A stretch of 64,000 nt of DNA. Origin: Panagrolaimus kolymaensis (lineage: Eukaryota; Nematoda; Chromadorea; Rhabditida; Panagrolaimidae). The DNA lies in contig JAJQJQ010000014.1 in NCBI GenBank assembly GCA_028622995.1, forward strand, positions 2,046,001-2,110,000, in the 5' to 3' direction. The translations under genes were made by a program, and so were the position numbers. Under the pieces are notes generated by a model. The model had not been told where the DNA came from and did no database searches. It saw only the letters and a program-made list of their open reading frames with translations. Below are positions 45,830 through 59,504 of the stretch, one piece after another. How positions within the stretch are numbered: the stretch's first letter is position 1; every line of letters begins with the position of its first letter.

Positions 45830-48800
45830 AAATGTGCTGAACTTCGCCTAATTTTTTTCCAACTTTGAGAGAAATCTTAAACTAAATTAGAAAATTGTTT
45901 TTTGTTTAGAACAAAATAGGTTTTTGGACATTTCTCTTTTGAAACTTATATATTTTGGTAATCGTGTCGTGACCGATTATTTTGGTTATTTTTATTTTTT
46001 ATTCCTGAGATGTTAGTAAAGTTATTTTTATTGTTATTCATAATTTTTTATTGAACTAGGAAATAATGATAAGTTTTAAAGAATTATTTGAAAAGAACTA
46101 TCTGTGAGACGGAACTATTCTAATAATTTTCATATTTTTGTGTAATCTTTTGGTAATTTTGTCAATAAAATAGCAATAAAAATATGCATCTCTTGAAAGA
46201 TATGGGAAACATTTTGAGCTAAAACTTACATATTTTTATTTTCTTTAATAAATTAAATACAAATTTCAAAGGCATCATCGAATAAAAAAAAATAAAGCTA
46301 TGTTCTTGCAGGGAGATGATTATTCATAAAAAAAAAGCGGACAATATTTTTTCAATGGTTTGTGTTGCTTTTCTTTTTTCTTAACAAAATGCTTTTCGGT
46401 AGACGATGTTAAAAATCGATATATTTTCTCTTTTTCTTCGCGAACTTGTAAAAAAACGAAATATCATTTGTCTTCTTCTATTTTGCTTTCAGCCGAAAGT
46501 TGGATTTTTTTCTTTTTTTTAATATTTTAAATCACTTTTCGTTTTTTTGGATAAAAAAGTTTCCTTTTAATTAAATATTTTTAAATTAAATATTAACGAG
46601 CTAAAAGATTTGCCACATAGTTTCGTTTATAAATATATGTTCGTTTTATTTTTTTGAGTTATTCAGGTCTCAAATAATTTTCGAATTCAGTAATAAAAAA
46701 TAAACTTTTCCAAAATGAGTTATCAAAGTATGCAACAATAAAAAAGTTATAAAGTTTTTACTTAATTTGGAAGAACACATTAAAGAAAATTGTTAAAAAA
46801 ATATGGTTAAAAACCAAATATTAAAGGAAAAAAAGAAAATTCTTTTGAAACTTTTCTTCATCTGAAAAGTATATAAGTTTCAACAAAAACACACAGACGT
46901 GTATCGAAATGCAATTAAAAAATACTTTTGTTTGCAGCTTTTGAAGAAAAAAAATGACAAAAAGAAAAGAAAAGGACATTGTGCATTCTTGAACATTACA
47001 TAGATTTGATGTTTTATCCCTTCATTTTTTTTAAAGTAACTAAAAGGCGAAACTTTTTTATTCAGAAGAAACGAACTTGTCATACACACTTTTTAACAAC
47101 TTAATATTTTTACGATCTTTAAATTTTAATGCACTCAGAAAAAAGAAAAAAAAGATCAAAGAAATGCGGCGGCATTTTATTGTAATTCTTTTTATTGTTC
47201 TTCGCAACAAACGCTTCTCCTTTTTTAATGGCATTCGTTGAATTATGTATTGCGCTGCGCGGTTAAAAGAAAGGATTTTTATTACTTCGAAAAATGAAAA
47301 ATAAAAAGGAAGAAAGAAAAGGCGCATTGTGGCTTGTTGCGATGGTGCAACAATTTATTGTTTTTGTTTCTTTTCTTTTTCCTTTTTTACTTTTTTCACC
47401 AAATAAAATCTCTTCGAAAAAAATTTGCCACTATTTTCTAAAATAAATTTGTATCAACAGTCAATGATTTTCTTTTTTAATTCAACTATTTGTTAAATTT
47501 TTGTTACAATAAAATGTAAATGGTTTTTACTATTCTAAAAAAATTACAAACACACAAAAAAGACGACATTGCGCTGCTCCTCATGTAAATTTTAATGGGT
47601 TTTTTATTCACAAAAAAATACAAATTAATTTTGTTTTTCTTTTCTGTCTCTCTTTCTTTCCTCTATTTTTTTGATTGATTCTATAAGGCAAAATTTTGTT
47701 TGTCTGGTTCCAACCTTTTTTGTTGAACAAATCGAGTCCACCAGATCCATGATAAATTATTCGAGGGTATTTTAAATGAAAGAAAAAAATTCTATGGAAC
47801 TGTTCAATTTTTTTTTCGCGCACCTAAACGTTACAACCACACACTCACTTTTAGTATGCCATCAGCAGGCAGTCGACAGACATAAAAAAAAATACATACA
47901 TGGAGGAGGTTGGCTGCGGCCGCCGTGTAAAAGAAATAGACCTCCTCTCCCTTTTTTGATTTTTTTTCTTTTCTTATATTTTTTTGTCTTTGTTTCACTC
48001 TCTTTTTTTAGATTCAGAATTTTTTTTTCAACTTATAAATGCCCAGAAAATGAACACGTAAAAAAAACAAACATTTGAAATAAATTTTTTTTCTTCAAGT
48101 TTTTTGTGTTCTTTTTAAAGATTTTTTGTTTGTTTGATTTTTTTTAATTCCTTTGATTCTGCCACCTGTCACTCAATACGTTCCTTTTTCTGTTTCTTTT
48201 TTCTTTTTGATAGGCATGTTTCAAGTCGGTTCAATTACTTTCTTTGCGCGATAAAAAAAAGACATACCTAGATAAGAAGAAAAGAAAAGTGGAGATGTAA
48301 AACAAGTTGTTTCGGTTCAATCGTCAAATAAAGAAAAAATTTATTTGATTTTTTTCTTTATTCTTTCAATCGGCATTATTTATATTTATTCATGGTTTTA
48401 AGTTTGGTTTTTATTTTCCATTTTATTGATGTCATCGCCATAGTGACGACTAATTGAGTTTTTCTTGCTCGTTTTTTTCCTTAAAAATTTTGGATTTCCA
48501 GATTTAAAAAAAAATTTTTGCAACAAAATCGAAACACTTAAAAAAGCGTTTTAATCTTATTAATATTTTCTGTCTTTTTTTTTCAACACTTTTCTCGTTT
48601 TTTTATCCCTCAAAGATTGCTAATCCGCTAACGAGATAGGAAGATGTAAAAAAAGTCTTAACTGCTTTATAAAAAATTTCAAAATAAAAAAATACACTCT
48701 TCGTGTAAAAAATGTTTTAATAAAAATATGATGCTTTTTTTCACTTTTTTGGCAAAATATTTTTTTCTTCAAAAATATGTAAGCAACGAACAAAAAAATA

Positions 48801-51211
48801 ATCTCGAGAATGTCTCTTCTCTAAAATATTAAGAAAAGAAAAAAACAAAATTTTTTATGCTTTAAAAAAACGTTTATTAAATTTTTTTTCTTTGCTTTTT
48901 TTTTGTCGTCCTTAACTTTTTCTTGTTCACTTTTTTTAAACTAGCCAGCAGCCTACTAACAAATAGATAAACAGCAGACATCCAATTTCGAAGTTTTCTT
49001 TTCTTTTTTATTTATTTCAAAAGGTTGAAAATTTTTTCTAATCTTACACTTTTTTTTTATCACGAGAAATTCAAATACATCGAAAGTTTTTGTTTTTGTT
49101 TTGTTGCATTTTTTTGTTCTTGCCTAAAAATTTGTCTTCATTTTTCGGCAGCCATAAAAATATCTCATTTTTTGACTTTATTCTTATCATTTTTTGCTAA
49201 AAAAAATTTCTTTGCTATAAAAAAAGCGCATTTGAATCAAAGATGAAGTAAAGCTAAATTAATTATTCTTTTTTTTTTAATTATCGCCGCTTTCATTTGT
49301 TGCAATATTTTTTGACAATTTTTTTAAGACACTTCCATTCAAAAAAAGCTTCACAAAATAAAAAACATCCATCGAGTTTTTTAAAAACTTTTTTCAATGA
49401 ATTGTTTTCTTTTCTCTTTTTTTCTGAACCCTAAAATTTATGTTGGATTGCGCTCATAAAAAAATATTTGTTGCGCCTCTGCTCTTTGCAAAATGTGTCA
49501 TTTTGTTAAACACAGGATATCCGATGCCAGACGTCGTCGGACACATTGAATGAAAAAAGAAACTTTTTCATTTGTTTGAAAAGTTTTTGGAAACAAAAAA
49601 AAATGTGATATTTTGCGTTTTCTTTATATATTTTTTGTTTCAATCGCTAATTATTATATTTCGCCGTGATTTCTTTTTTTCTTCGTTTTTCTTCCACAAT
49701 TTTTTTGTATCGACCTTTTTTCTTCTTTTTTTTCTGAAAAAAAAAGTACAATATGATGTTTACCCGTTTTTTTTTCTTTCTCTTTATTTCCACAGAATCT
49801 GGCAAAAAAAAGAAGAAGAAGAAGTAAAAACGTTTTTTTTGCGCGATTTGTTGCCATTTTTTCTTCCTAGATAGTGCCTTGATTTTTTTGTCTTTATTCT
49901 TTTCTAAAAGAAAATTTTTTTTTCTAGACACATTAGTGCAAAAACAAAGAAAAAAAGTTTTTTTAGCGAGTTTTTGAATAACAAAAAAAAGTGAAGATAT
50001 TGCCTTTTTAGGATGAAGAAAAAAATTTGCTTACACTTTTTTATGATTCATATGTTTACGCAAAAAAAATAGAAAGCTACCGTAGAATTCGAAGAAAATT
50101 TAAAAAAAATGCTTTTTTGTTGGTCACTCGCAAATTTATTTCTCGTAACTTCATTAATTCCTTAATTTAATTTTGTTTTTTTGACTTCCTAAGTTGAAAT
50201 TTTTGCTAATGAATAACACTCTTTTTCACAGCATGTTTTTTTGACTTCCTCCGAACATCTTGAAACCTTTGTTTTTCGCGCATGTAACTACACAACAATG
50301 ACATGTCGTCGCAACACTTTTTTTTATTCATCTTTAGAGATGATGAGTGGATTATGAGTGTTCAAACTTTTTTAAAACCATCTGCTTTTTTTGTTCATGA
50401 AAACAAAGAAAAATACGGTCTAATTTTTTGCATACATACATATTTTATACCCATCAACCATACTTTAAAACTTAAATAAGGCATATCTTTTTAAAACCTG
50501 CGTTGTTTTTCAAAAGCATTTAAATGTCGAAGAAAAAAAGACCAAAAACAATTGAACTAATAAAATACGCAAATCCTCATTAGTTAAAAAAAGGCAAAAT
50601 TTCGGTTTCAGATTGTATTCATATTTTTTTATATTGTTCTTTGAAGAATTTTATATGTGTTTCTTGATTTTCACTTTGCCATTAAACTTTGAAAAACAAA
50701 CAATTTTTGTTTGTGCCTCTTTCGTGTATTTTTTCTTTGCTGTGCTTTAGAGTTTTATGAATTTTTTTGCTGTAATTTACATACTTTTATCTTTACTTTT
50801 TTTCTTGAACCAAAGACTATTACTTTTTATTAATCAAGAAAAAAATATTTTGATTTCATGCAATTGAATTGAAATTGAGAAGAGGAAATGATTGTGTCCT
50901 TTTTTGTCCCATTTGAAAAAAGACTTCCCACTGTGTTTTTTTCTTTATTCTTTCTTCTTTTCTTCCTTTCTCGTTCGAACTATCTCACGCACATGCAAAA
51001 AAATAAATAAATACATAAATCAATGCGTGTCGAGTTTTTTGGGGTTTTTTTTTATTGTGACAGTCATTGGAGAAAGATAAAAAAAAATGAATAAATTAGC
51101 CCCCCATGTGAATGCAATGATTCATAAATCTTTAAAAAAATTGTAATATAAATTTTAAAAAAATAATGTTTCAGAACATTTATGGATAAATTTCTAAGTG
51201 CCTTGTTCTAA
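45830..51211. other. 5.4-kb gene-free AT-rich region
   Basis: The longest run without a gene in the window. All long frames (for example 47608-47823 minus, 47776-48078 plus, 49572-49874 plus, 49647-49931 minus) are Phe- or Lys-rich read-throughs of T/A tracts in overlapping pairs on both strands. Short GC-richer points occur at 47915-47930 (GCGGCCGCC) and 49518-49545. No RNA gene, transposon end or splice-compatible exon chain was found. Confidence 0.6.
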
Positions 51212-54200
51212 ATGATGGATATCGAACTTCTTACATTTGATAAAAGCCATAATTTACATTACAATGGAGAAGGAAGAATAAATTTCAAAAAAGCTGATCA
51301 AATTTTGATTATCGAATTGCAAAATAAAGGTTTAATTTTTTTGTTTAATTAAATGATTTCCAATGAAAGGTTTTTTTTATAGATGAAATTTTCATTCCAT
51401 TTCATCGTCAATTTATTCAAGTCAAAGTAAGGGTTTTTGAATTTTTTTTTTCTGATTCGATCATTGCTTTTTTTGAACTCTTTTTTTGCGGCTTTTTTTA
51501 ACAAAATACAAAAATGGCTCCTTTTTTGACTTTTACTCCGCGTTTTTTAATTCACGAGTCATTGGGTTTTTCCCATCCATCATTAGCCAGGCATCAAGCA
51601 TAATTATAAAATTATAATTTTTTTTGCCACGAATTCTCTGTACTAAAGTGACATAAAATTTCTGCCATCGTTTTTTTGTTGCTAGAATGAAATTTTTCAC
51701 GCGGAAACAATGGGATAACGAGAGAAAGAAAAAAAAGATGGTGGAAAGTTAGCTGACATTTGAAGTTATTTCTTGGATTAAATTTTTTTGGTGCATAATA
51801 ATTTTTTAAATTCCAAAATTGAAAAATTTTGAAATAATAATTTTTGATAAATCAAAAATATGGTGTTTTTTGGCGGGTTTCTTATTTTGTTGTTTTTGTT
51901 GCAAAGGAAGTCTTTATAAAATCTATCAAATACCCTTTCATTAATTAAACATCTGTTACTATTTTTTTCCTCTTTTTTTAGACTCTTTTATGTATTGTTG
52001 CACCCAAGCAAACAAATGATATAATTTTAATTTTTTCGACTGAAACTTTATGCAAAGAAATATTCGATTCCATTTTCGAATGCAGAGTATGTTTGAATTT
52101 TTAGAAAATAATAAGCAACACATACATTTTGCTTTTTGCTTTTCAGAATTATAATGCTCCAGAAAATAGTCAACAACTTTTCAAAGATCGATTTTTATCA
52201 TCTTTGCTTGATGGAATTGATGGATGTAATGAAAATGTGAATAATCGATTGAAAAGTATTATCAAAGATTTAATTAGTTTACCTGGTTCCTTCTCTAGAG
52301 AGATGACAGCAATCCCTAGTTTTTCAAAAGAACAACAACAGCCACAAAAAGTTGAAAATGAAATGCATATAATCACCATGCCACTTAATGAAGATAATCA
52401 TCAATCATTGTCGAGAATGTCATACTTGAACAACATTCCCATTGAGCAACAACAACAACAACCAGGAAGATTTTCAAGAAATGATAATGAAAATGTTATG
52501 CCACTTGATATGGATTATCCATCATCATTGGCATATTTGATGAGTGATCCAAATGAACAGCAACAAAATTATCTGAGGTGAGTAGTCAATTTTTAAGGCA
52601 AGCAGAAAAGCAAAAAAAGTTGTTTAAAAAGAACTCATAAAGCCTCGTGTCACTTAACATTGCTTTTGGGAACTACATCAGAGCAAATTTTTGATCAATT
52701 TTTACTAATAAAACTATGGAATTCTTTCATTCAGTAAATTTCACGAGCATTTTTTAAACAAAACTGAATCACAAAAAAATTCAAATAAACAAACATCAAA
52801 TTAAAACCTTTTTTTATAGTCAAACTCCTACAGAAACCAACTATCCCAGATTTCAAGGTGATGAATCCGATAGTGAAACGATTATCGAAGATGAAAGCAC
52901 CAATTCAACGTAAGTTTTTTTTTCTACCAAAAAAATAAAATGCAAATTCTTATAATCTAGTGGGTTTTAGGCCTCAACCAAAGAGACCAAGATTGTCTAA
53001 TCGCCTCAGCGCTGTAGCAACTCCCGAAAGATCTATTGTCGTCCAACAACGTCCTGAATTTGAATCCCAACAGAATCCTGGCTTTAATTTATTGACCTTT
53101 TATTCGAATAGCTTCAATAATGCTCGACTTAGTATTTTTGCCACACCCGACAAAAACTTTTGTTATGAATTTTCTTGGGAACAAACAAACAAAAAATTTT
53201 TCTGTGAAAGATGTCGTAAACTAAGCCACAGAGTTTATGCGAATTTAAAAACTGATCAAAATGGAAATAAAACTGTTGAATTATCAAATATAGCCCATAT
53301 TTGTGAACCAACGATATATCGACCATATTTTATTGAAACAAAATTAATTAATGCGGATGGATTTAAATTAATGGAAAATGATTGCAAAAAATTAATTATT
53401 TTTGAAAAAAATGCAAAAAATTATTGTCGAGTTTTAATTGAAAAGAAAAATGAAGAAACTGAATATGTTTGTAGAAAATGTCAAACTCGTGGAATGAAAG
53501 TTTTTGCTTTACTTTTTAAATATGTTAATGGAGAAAGTTATTTACAAATGGGACCAAATGATCACGTCTGCAATGCCGAACTTCGATCGAAAGTTGAACC
53601 AAAAGAAAATGTTTTAAAATCTCCAAATCCAAATCAGCGAAATGTAACACAAATGAATTTTCATTTTCCATCATCAAATTCCAATCAAATGCCGCCATCA
53701 ACGTCAGCTTCTTTTGAAGCTTCTGGGGAATTCAATTTCAATAGGAATGTTTTTGATTTTTCTGGTGAACCCTCGGCTCCGATACCTCAATCTTCGACAC
53801 CATCTTTTCCAATGTCAAATTATATGTCAACTTTTGAGCCTAATAGCTTGTTACCTATGTTTATTCCTCCAAATATGCATCATCATCAAGCTCAAAACTT
53901 CGATATATCGTCGTCCACTTCTTTATTTCAAGGTTCTGAAAACTATGAAATCCCGCAATCATTGAAACCACGGCCACCACCACCAACCCAAATGGCAGCA
54001 GCTGGGCCAAAAGTAGTAAATTTTGATTTTCCCATGGATCCATCTGTTTCCTCAAATAACCTTACTACTGTTCCACAAAAAGTTCCATCAAATCCTAAAG
54101 CTAAAAATTTGCCAACTATCGAGGAACTTATCAATATGTCAGCCAATATGTTCTTACCACGTCGTCAAAGCCCTCCTCCTTCATCGTCGTCCCATTCATC

Positions 54201-55326
54201 AACCAAGCCAAATCATAAAACATTTGGAATTCCAATTAATGATGATTTCTTTGATGATATTAACCCACAAAATTTACTATCAACTATAAACCAAATTATT
54301 TCTAATCCTGAAGCATTTTTATATCCAAGTGAATCTGGTGAAATTCAACCAAGTTCATCATCCGTATTTGATTACAATGAAAGTGAACCTGGTCCATCAA
54401 AAGTTGCATTGGAAAATCCTAAAACCAATATGGTAAATTCACAAATTACAAGAAATCAATTATACTATCCTCAAACCACTGATCATGGGACTTCACGAGT
54501 TTCAACAACCAATCGTGCTCCTCATGCAACAACAACACCCTTCGAGTTACAAACAACTTTTGAAAACCAATATGATTTTCATCATGAAAGCTGCTCTCCA
54601 GGCCCTTCAAGGGTTTCGTACCACCGTAATCCTCAAAACGCTTCTTCCATAACTTTGGGACAATCAATCAACCAATATAATAATAACCATGAAAATGGGC
54701 CTAATCCATCACATTCTTCATCTCATTATCTTCCTCAAAACGCATCTATAGGGATTTCCAACAGCCAAAATCAATATGATCAAAGTGGGTCAGATCCTTC
54801 AAGGATTTCCACTCTTCATCCACAAAATAAATCCTTGGTGGGTCATACAACAACTTTTCCCAATCATGAAACTTCCCAGCCGCCTTCTTCTCCTTTACCC
54901 CTTGATGACAACATCGTTCCAATGAGCCGCTTTGAAATTCATGTGAAAACAAAAAATGGTAATCCTCGATATTATTTGCTTTTATTCGATAACTTTGCTA
55001 AACATTTTCGTTACACTTATGTCTTTGATTCTCAAAGAAAGCAATTTTTATGTCAACAATGCCGAATTAAAGGCCAAAATATTTATGCAACTTTAATGAA
55101 AAATGATTCAAATGAATTTTATATTTATATGGGTCTTGGAAGCCATCAATGGTCTTCAACGCTATTTATTCCAAATCCAGATATTGATAGCAAAGTGGAT
55201 ATTCATGATTTTGATGCATTCCTTGGAAATTTTTATACTGACAAGCGGCAACAAAAACAAAACCCACCACCAAAAAAAATTGATTTTAATCCAATGAATT
55301 TATTTGCTCCTGAAAGTGACGACTGA
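51212..55326 (+). CDS. N-domain + CxxC/HxC modules + disordered linker protein (1,047 aa)
   Basis: Six exons: 51212-51329, 51383-51426, 51982-52086, 52147-52577, 52820-52909, 52971-55326 (phases 1,0,0,2,2). Residues 1-89 form the N-terminal domain (IELLTFDKSHNLHYNGEGR, DEIFIPFHRQFIQVK, NDIILIFSTETLCKEIFDSI); a helix FKDRFLSSLLDGIDG follows, then a Gln-rich region. Modules: CERC...HIC (about residues 300-375) and CRKC...HVC (about 385-462). A linker of about 450 residues is Ser/Pro/Asn/Gln-rich with degenerate repeats (PSRVS...PQNAS...NQYD). A last module has CQQC (about 956) but HQW in place of HxC. The protein ends in KIDFNPMNLFAPESDD. The N-terminal double ATG could start at either codon. 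Nuclear localisation is inferred from KRPR near residue 268. Function unknown; compare the genes at 16, 17, 32 and 59 kb. Confidence 0.85.
54365..54850 (+). repeat. Degenerate coding tandem repeat in the linker
   Basis: At least three diverged units of roughly 100-130 bp encode the pattern GPSRVS/DPSRIS ... PQNAS ... NQYD/NQYN ... E-N-G. Examples are PGPSRVSYHRNPQNAS, NPSHSSSHYLPQNAS and DPSRISTLHPQNKS. Internal duplication within a disordered linker is the simplest reading. Confidence 0.6.
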
Positions 55327-57715
55327 CTGATTTTTTAAAGGATTGATTTTGACCTTAAAATCTTTCGCCCCACTCCAACATCGAAGACCTCCTGCCATTT
55401 CCAAAAAAAGAGGTGTCAAATTTTTGCGGAAGCAATAAATAATAAGTGCAAAAAAAAAATAATTTCACACTTATGCATATTGTCATAATCGCCTTCCTAT
55501 GCTGCTGCTCCTTGTCGTCTACTTATCCATCATCTGTCAGCCATTATATTATATGTAAATCACTCAATTCATTCCTTGTTTTTTTTGTTGCTTTTTTTTA
55601 CCTCATTCCTTAAAAAATTGCGCAATATCGTTTTTTTTATTTTTTTACTGCCATTTGCCTTCGTTTGTTTTATTTTTTAATAAATTTGAATAATTTTTTA
55701 TTTTGGTTAACAATAAAAAGAAGCCATTTTTGTAATCGACGAAAATAAAATTTAAAAAATCTTAACTTTTCTTGAGCTTCTTTTTTTTTCTTCAAACTTA
55801 ATTTGAATAAAGAAGTGGCTTGGAAAGTTTAAAAATTACAGTTTTAAAAGAAAGACTAATGTTTAAAAAAAGTGAGTCAAGTTTGACTTGACGCGTAAAA
55901 AAATTTTGCTTCATTGAAAAAAATGATTTTCTGCATAAATAAATTTCCCATCTTTGTTTTTCATTCTTCTCCCTTCGTTCCCATGTTCAAAGTGAAGAGG
56001 AACAACATGCGCGAACAGCAATGAGAAAACAAGAGAGGAAGAAGACGCGATAAAAATAACGGTGGCACCAACACATTTTTTTCTCTCAAAACAAAAACCT
56101 ATTATTTTTTTGTTTGTTTGTTTTTTTTTTGGCTGGGCATCACTCACTGCTTTATGCCTTTTTTTACATTTATTTTACAAACTTTAATAGTCTCAAAATC
56201 ATGCACATAATTTCCATATATATTTTTTGCATATTTTTTTCAGAAAAAACAACTTCAAAAAAATAGAAAAAAAAAAGTAGAGGTCAACAAAAAAATACGG
56301 TAACCACTCAATTGCTTTCGTCGGCAAAACTAATAAAAATTTCTGGGAGAAAATAACCTAAAAGCACTTTTCCACTTTCACAAACCCTTTTTAAAAAATA
56401 TGCACTTAGTTGCTTTGTCAACAAAAAAAAAGTTATGATTCATAGATGTTTTTCTTCTTCTTCAAAGGATATTTTTCTTTTTTTGTGCGCGCGTCAAATA
56501 AATAAATAAAAAGTTTATTTTTGCATGGCAAATTTGTGGCGTATTTTTTATTCAAAAATAATAAAAAAAAACTTGGTTCCTTTCTTTCAAAAAAAAGAAG
56601 AAAGGTTGATACCTCTGCTGCTGGCTTAAATCTTTCTTTTTTTATTTAGCGCCATTAACCCTTGTTTCTCACTTTGGAATAAAGAGAAGAATGAAACCAT
56701 TTTTGTTTTTTGCTGCTTTTGTCTTTGCAACCAAAACAACAACAACGACACATTGTGTTTGTTGTTTGTTTGATGGTTTTTTGTTTTGGGATAAGAAAAA
56801 AAAAATAAAGTGCTGCAATAATATGTTCAAACTTTCTTCAACCAAGCTTCCACTTACTTCTTCTTCTTTTTTGAATCATACTCCCATATTTTTTTTGAAT
56901 GGTCCAAATTCCTGTATTTTTTTCTTTTTTGTCATTCTTGGTCCACATATTTTTTTTCGTTTTTTTTCCATCCATTTTTTTACAAAAGATAACAACAATC
57001 TTTTTCCAACCACACACAAAACTGATGCTTGCGTATGTCAACCGCGTTTTTTGTGTTGCTTTGATATAAACCATTTTTTTCTTCTCATGAAAAATGGAGA
57101 TCGAAACATTGTCTTTTAAATGCGATGACAAATTTCTTGTAAATGCCACATCATTCTTTCTTTTCTTCTCTTTTTTTTAGTTTCGAAATGATTTAAACTT
57201 TTTTTTTCTTCGTGGCTTTTATTTCTGTTTTATTGTATGTTTTTATGGTTTAATTTTTCTTTTCTTTCCCTTCTTCTTTCTTTTTTTCTAGTATCATTTA
57301 ATGTCCCCTGCTGTTTCTTTCTTCTTTTCTTTTTTTTGATCTGTGCGCATCATACATACTTACTCACTTTTTCTTTCAAAAAAATGGACTTTAAGAAAAT
57401 ATGAAAGGAAAAGAGTGTGTCTACATTGTATGATTTCGCGCGCTTTTTTTAATTCATTAATAGAAAGGATTTCGGCATTGAGTTTTCTATTACAAAATCG
57501 TGTTCCCATATGTGCTTCATCTTTGTAAAGTATTGTTGATACTCTTTCATTTCCTTTGTCATTGCGCGTTGCGTTTTTCATTGGCTTATTCGGGATTTCT
57601 CGTTTGCATAATACAACCTGACTTACAGCCATTTTTCTTTATTTTGGGTTTGTTAGAATCTTTTGTGTTTCCTATTTGTAGAATTTGCTATAATACACAT
57701 TCTCTTCACATCTTT
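55327..57715. other. Gene-free region downstream of the 51-kb gene
   Basis: Starts with the 3' flank (AATAAA-like motifs near 55435 and 55680). Frames at 56691-57119 (plus) and 56838-57149 (minus) overlap on opposite strands and are low complexity; I do not call them. T-rich tracts (57170-57330) dominate the right half. Confidence 0.55.
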
Positions 57716-59300
57716 TGATATCTCAGATACAAGGACTTAGAGTCATGGATGGACAGAATTCCACTTACGCTTCCCTCTTTCGCGGAATTCCGCTTTTTTT
57801 TTACTTCTGCTTCCTTCCGCGTTGGACGGAAGTAATTCTCCTCTTATAAAAATTCCGCTTCCTTCCGTTTACTTCTACAATTCCACAATTTTTCGGTTTT
57901 AATTCCTTCCATTAAAAATTTTTTAATTACGTCCATGCCTGCTTAAAGTTCATTTCTATACTTGTGCGTGATGAACAATCCATGTTACTATGATATCACA
58001 GTATAAAAAAAGTAAAAATTTCTACAAGGGTTTACGAAGGGAATAGTACTACTAAGGGACGAATCCAATAGAAAACCGTATCTGCATCCATCATACTTTA
58101 TTACTTATGCAATCATGAGCAGGAACTGGAATCGTTATGTAAAGTAAGCGTCGGTCGCGGCCCGCGTGTATAATGCAAAGATGAAATCAGTCCATTGATA
58201 TTGAGTGAGCATATTAGAGTAAATTATCGCGTCCTGTTCTCGCTAACCATCTCGCAAGGAATTACATGGTTTCTCCCATTCCATTACCTGAAAAAAATTT
58301 TCTTGTTCCTTGGTAATAGATTTCTTGACTTTAGACAGCTACATCCTCGTGCCCTTAACTCTTTAAAAGTGGGAGTAGTTTACCATATTCTCCATACAGG
58401 CTTGGTTTATAGATGAGGTGGATTGGATTTTTTATGCCGCATGTGTGTTGACTTTAGGGCTCTTCCCTGCGAGAGATATCCTCATTAGGGGCGGTCCCAC
58501 AGTAATGGGGGTAAACGACGAATACATCCATCCATATCTTATCACTCTAAAGCAAAAGCTGGTCCATACTGCAAGTGGCGGAACCTGGCATAACTCTCTC
58601 ACTGCGGACATTTAACTACCGTATCCACCTCTACTTGATTATCGACCACAAATAGTTCCATATTCCATACTTCCTTCTCTTATTCATTCTTCCAGAGCAG
58701 CTTCTTCTTTGTTGTTCCATATGTCCTAGAAAGAGGGGGCAGCTAGGGATGGCATCGGGCCGGGCCTGATTTTTTTGTGTCGAAAGAAAAGAGCAGCAAA
58801 TACAAATAAAGCAGACCCCAGTCATGGTGATCGGCACTGGGAAAGAGAATATGCACTTTTATTCCATTCACGTCGTCCGATTTCGCCATCACCTAATGGA
58901 CAACCAAGCCCTAAACGATCGAGGAAACCTCCTCATTTGTCCATGGTCGCGCAAGCCAAATGCTGTGGCGCGAATATTTATCATTCCCTTTGCTCCCTTT
59001 TATACTGTAAACCCTTATAAGCCTGATCAATCAAGGAAGTATTAATAATATATTTCTCATAAAACACAACAACGTAGGTTTGAGGTTGTGAACGGACTTT
59101 TAGGACCTAATAGTAAATTGCGATGTTGTGAAAAGAGGGGTATTGCAAAGATGCTCTTTTAGTGATCTTTTTTTTTATTTGTAGCGTATTGCATGTATGT
59201 TGTTAATTTTTAAACAACCAATGGAATAGTAAGTGCGAATGTAATCTCTGCAGTTGCCTCCCTCTTCTTTTACGTCTGCGTCGCACAAAACAGCTACAAA
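57716..59300. mobile_element. Higher-GC island with decayed retroelement fragment
   Basis: Sequence composition changes abruptly from T-rich to balanced and back near 59.3 kb. At 57770-57905 there are repeated TTCCGCTTCCTTCCG-type motifs. At 58435-58485 one frame reads CRMCVDFRALPCERYPH and then a stop, matching the CVDYRALN...DRYPxP motif of Ty3/gypsy-like reverse transcriptases. Surrounding frames carry several stops and shifts. I could not find terminal repeats. It is most likely an old retroelement insertion or an assembly of element debris. Confidence 0.5.
58435..58485 (+). pseudogene. Reverse-transcriptase motif fragment
   Basis: Short stretch RMCVDFRAL followed by ERYPH resembles the conserved RT block of LTR retrotransposons (RMCVDYRALN...DRYPLP). 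The Asn expected after RAL and the following Pro are altered, and a stop follows at once, so it is a decayed fragment. Confidence 0.45.
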
Positions 59301-59504
59301 GAAGAAAAAAGGGGCTGACCACTTACCGTAATGGAGAAATTTATCAGTTTGAATTTCATTCTCTTGTTCTTTTCTATTGTATTTTCTCTTTTCTTTTTTA
59401 TCCCAAGGGAATTTCTTATGTCCTCTGTTTTTTTTTCACCAAATAGGAAATTTTAACTAATTTTTATGTAAAAATTTTAAGGCTCACTTTTACGGGTTTT
59501 CAAT

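Noticed and set aside
49572..49931. Overlapping 94-100 codon frames on both strands
   Set aside because: Pure Phe/Lys translations of T and GAA runs.
56691..57149. Overlapping frames of 142 (plus) and 103 (minus) codons
   Set aside because: Both are low-complexity readings of the same T-rich DNA; no support for either strand.
58195..59045. Several 65-81 codon frames in the higher-GC island
   Set aside because: Interleaved stops and shifts; apart from the RT block, none shows a recognisable domain, so they are treated as element debris.
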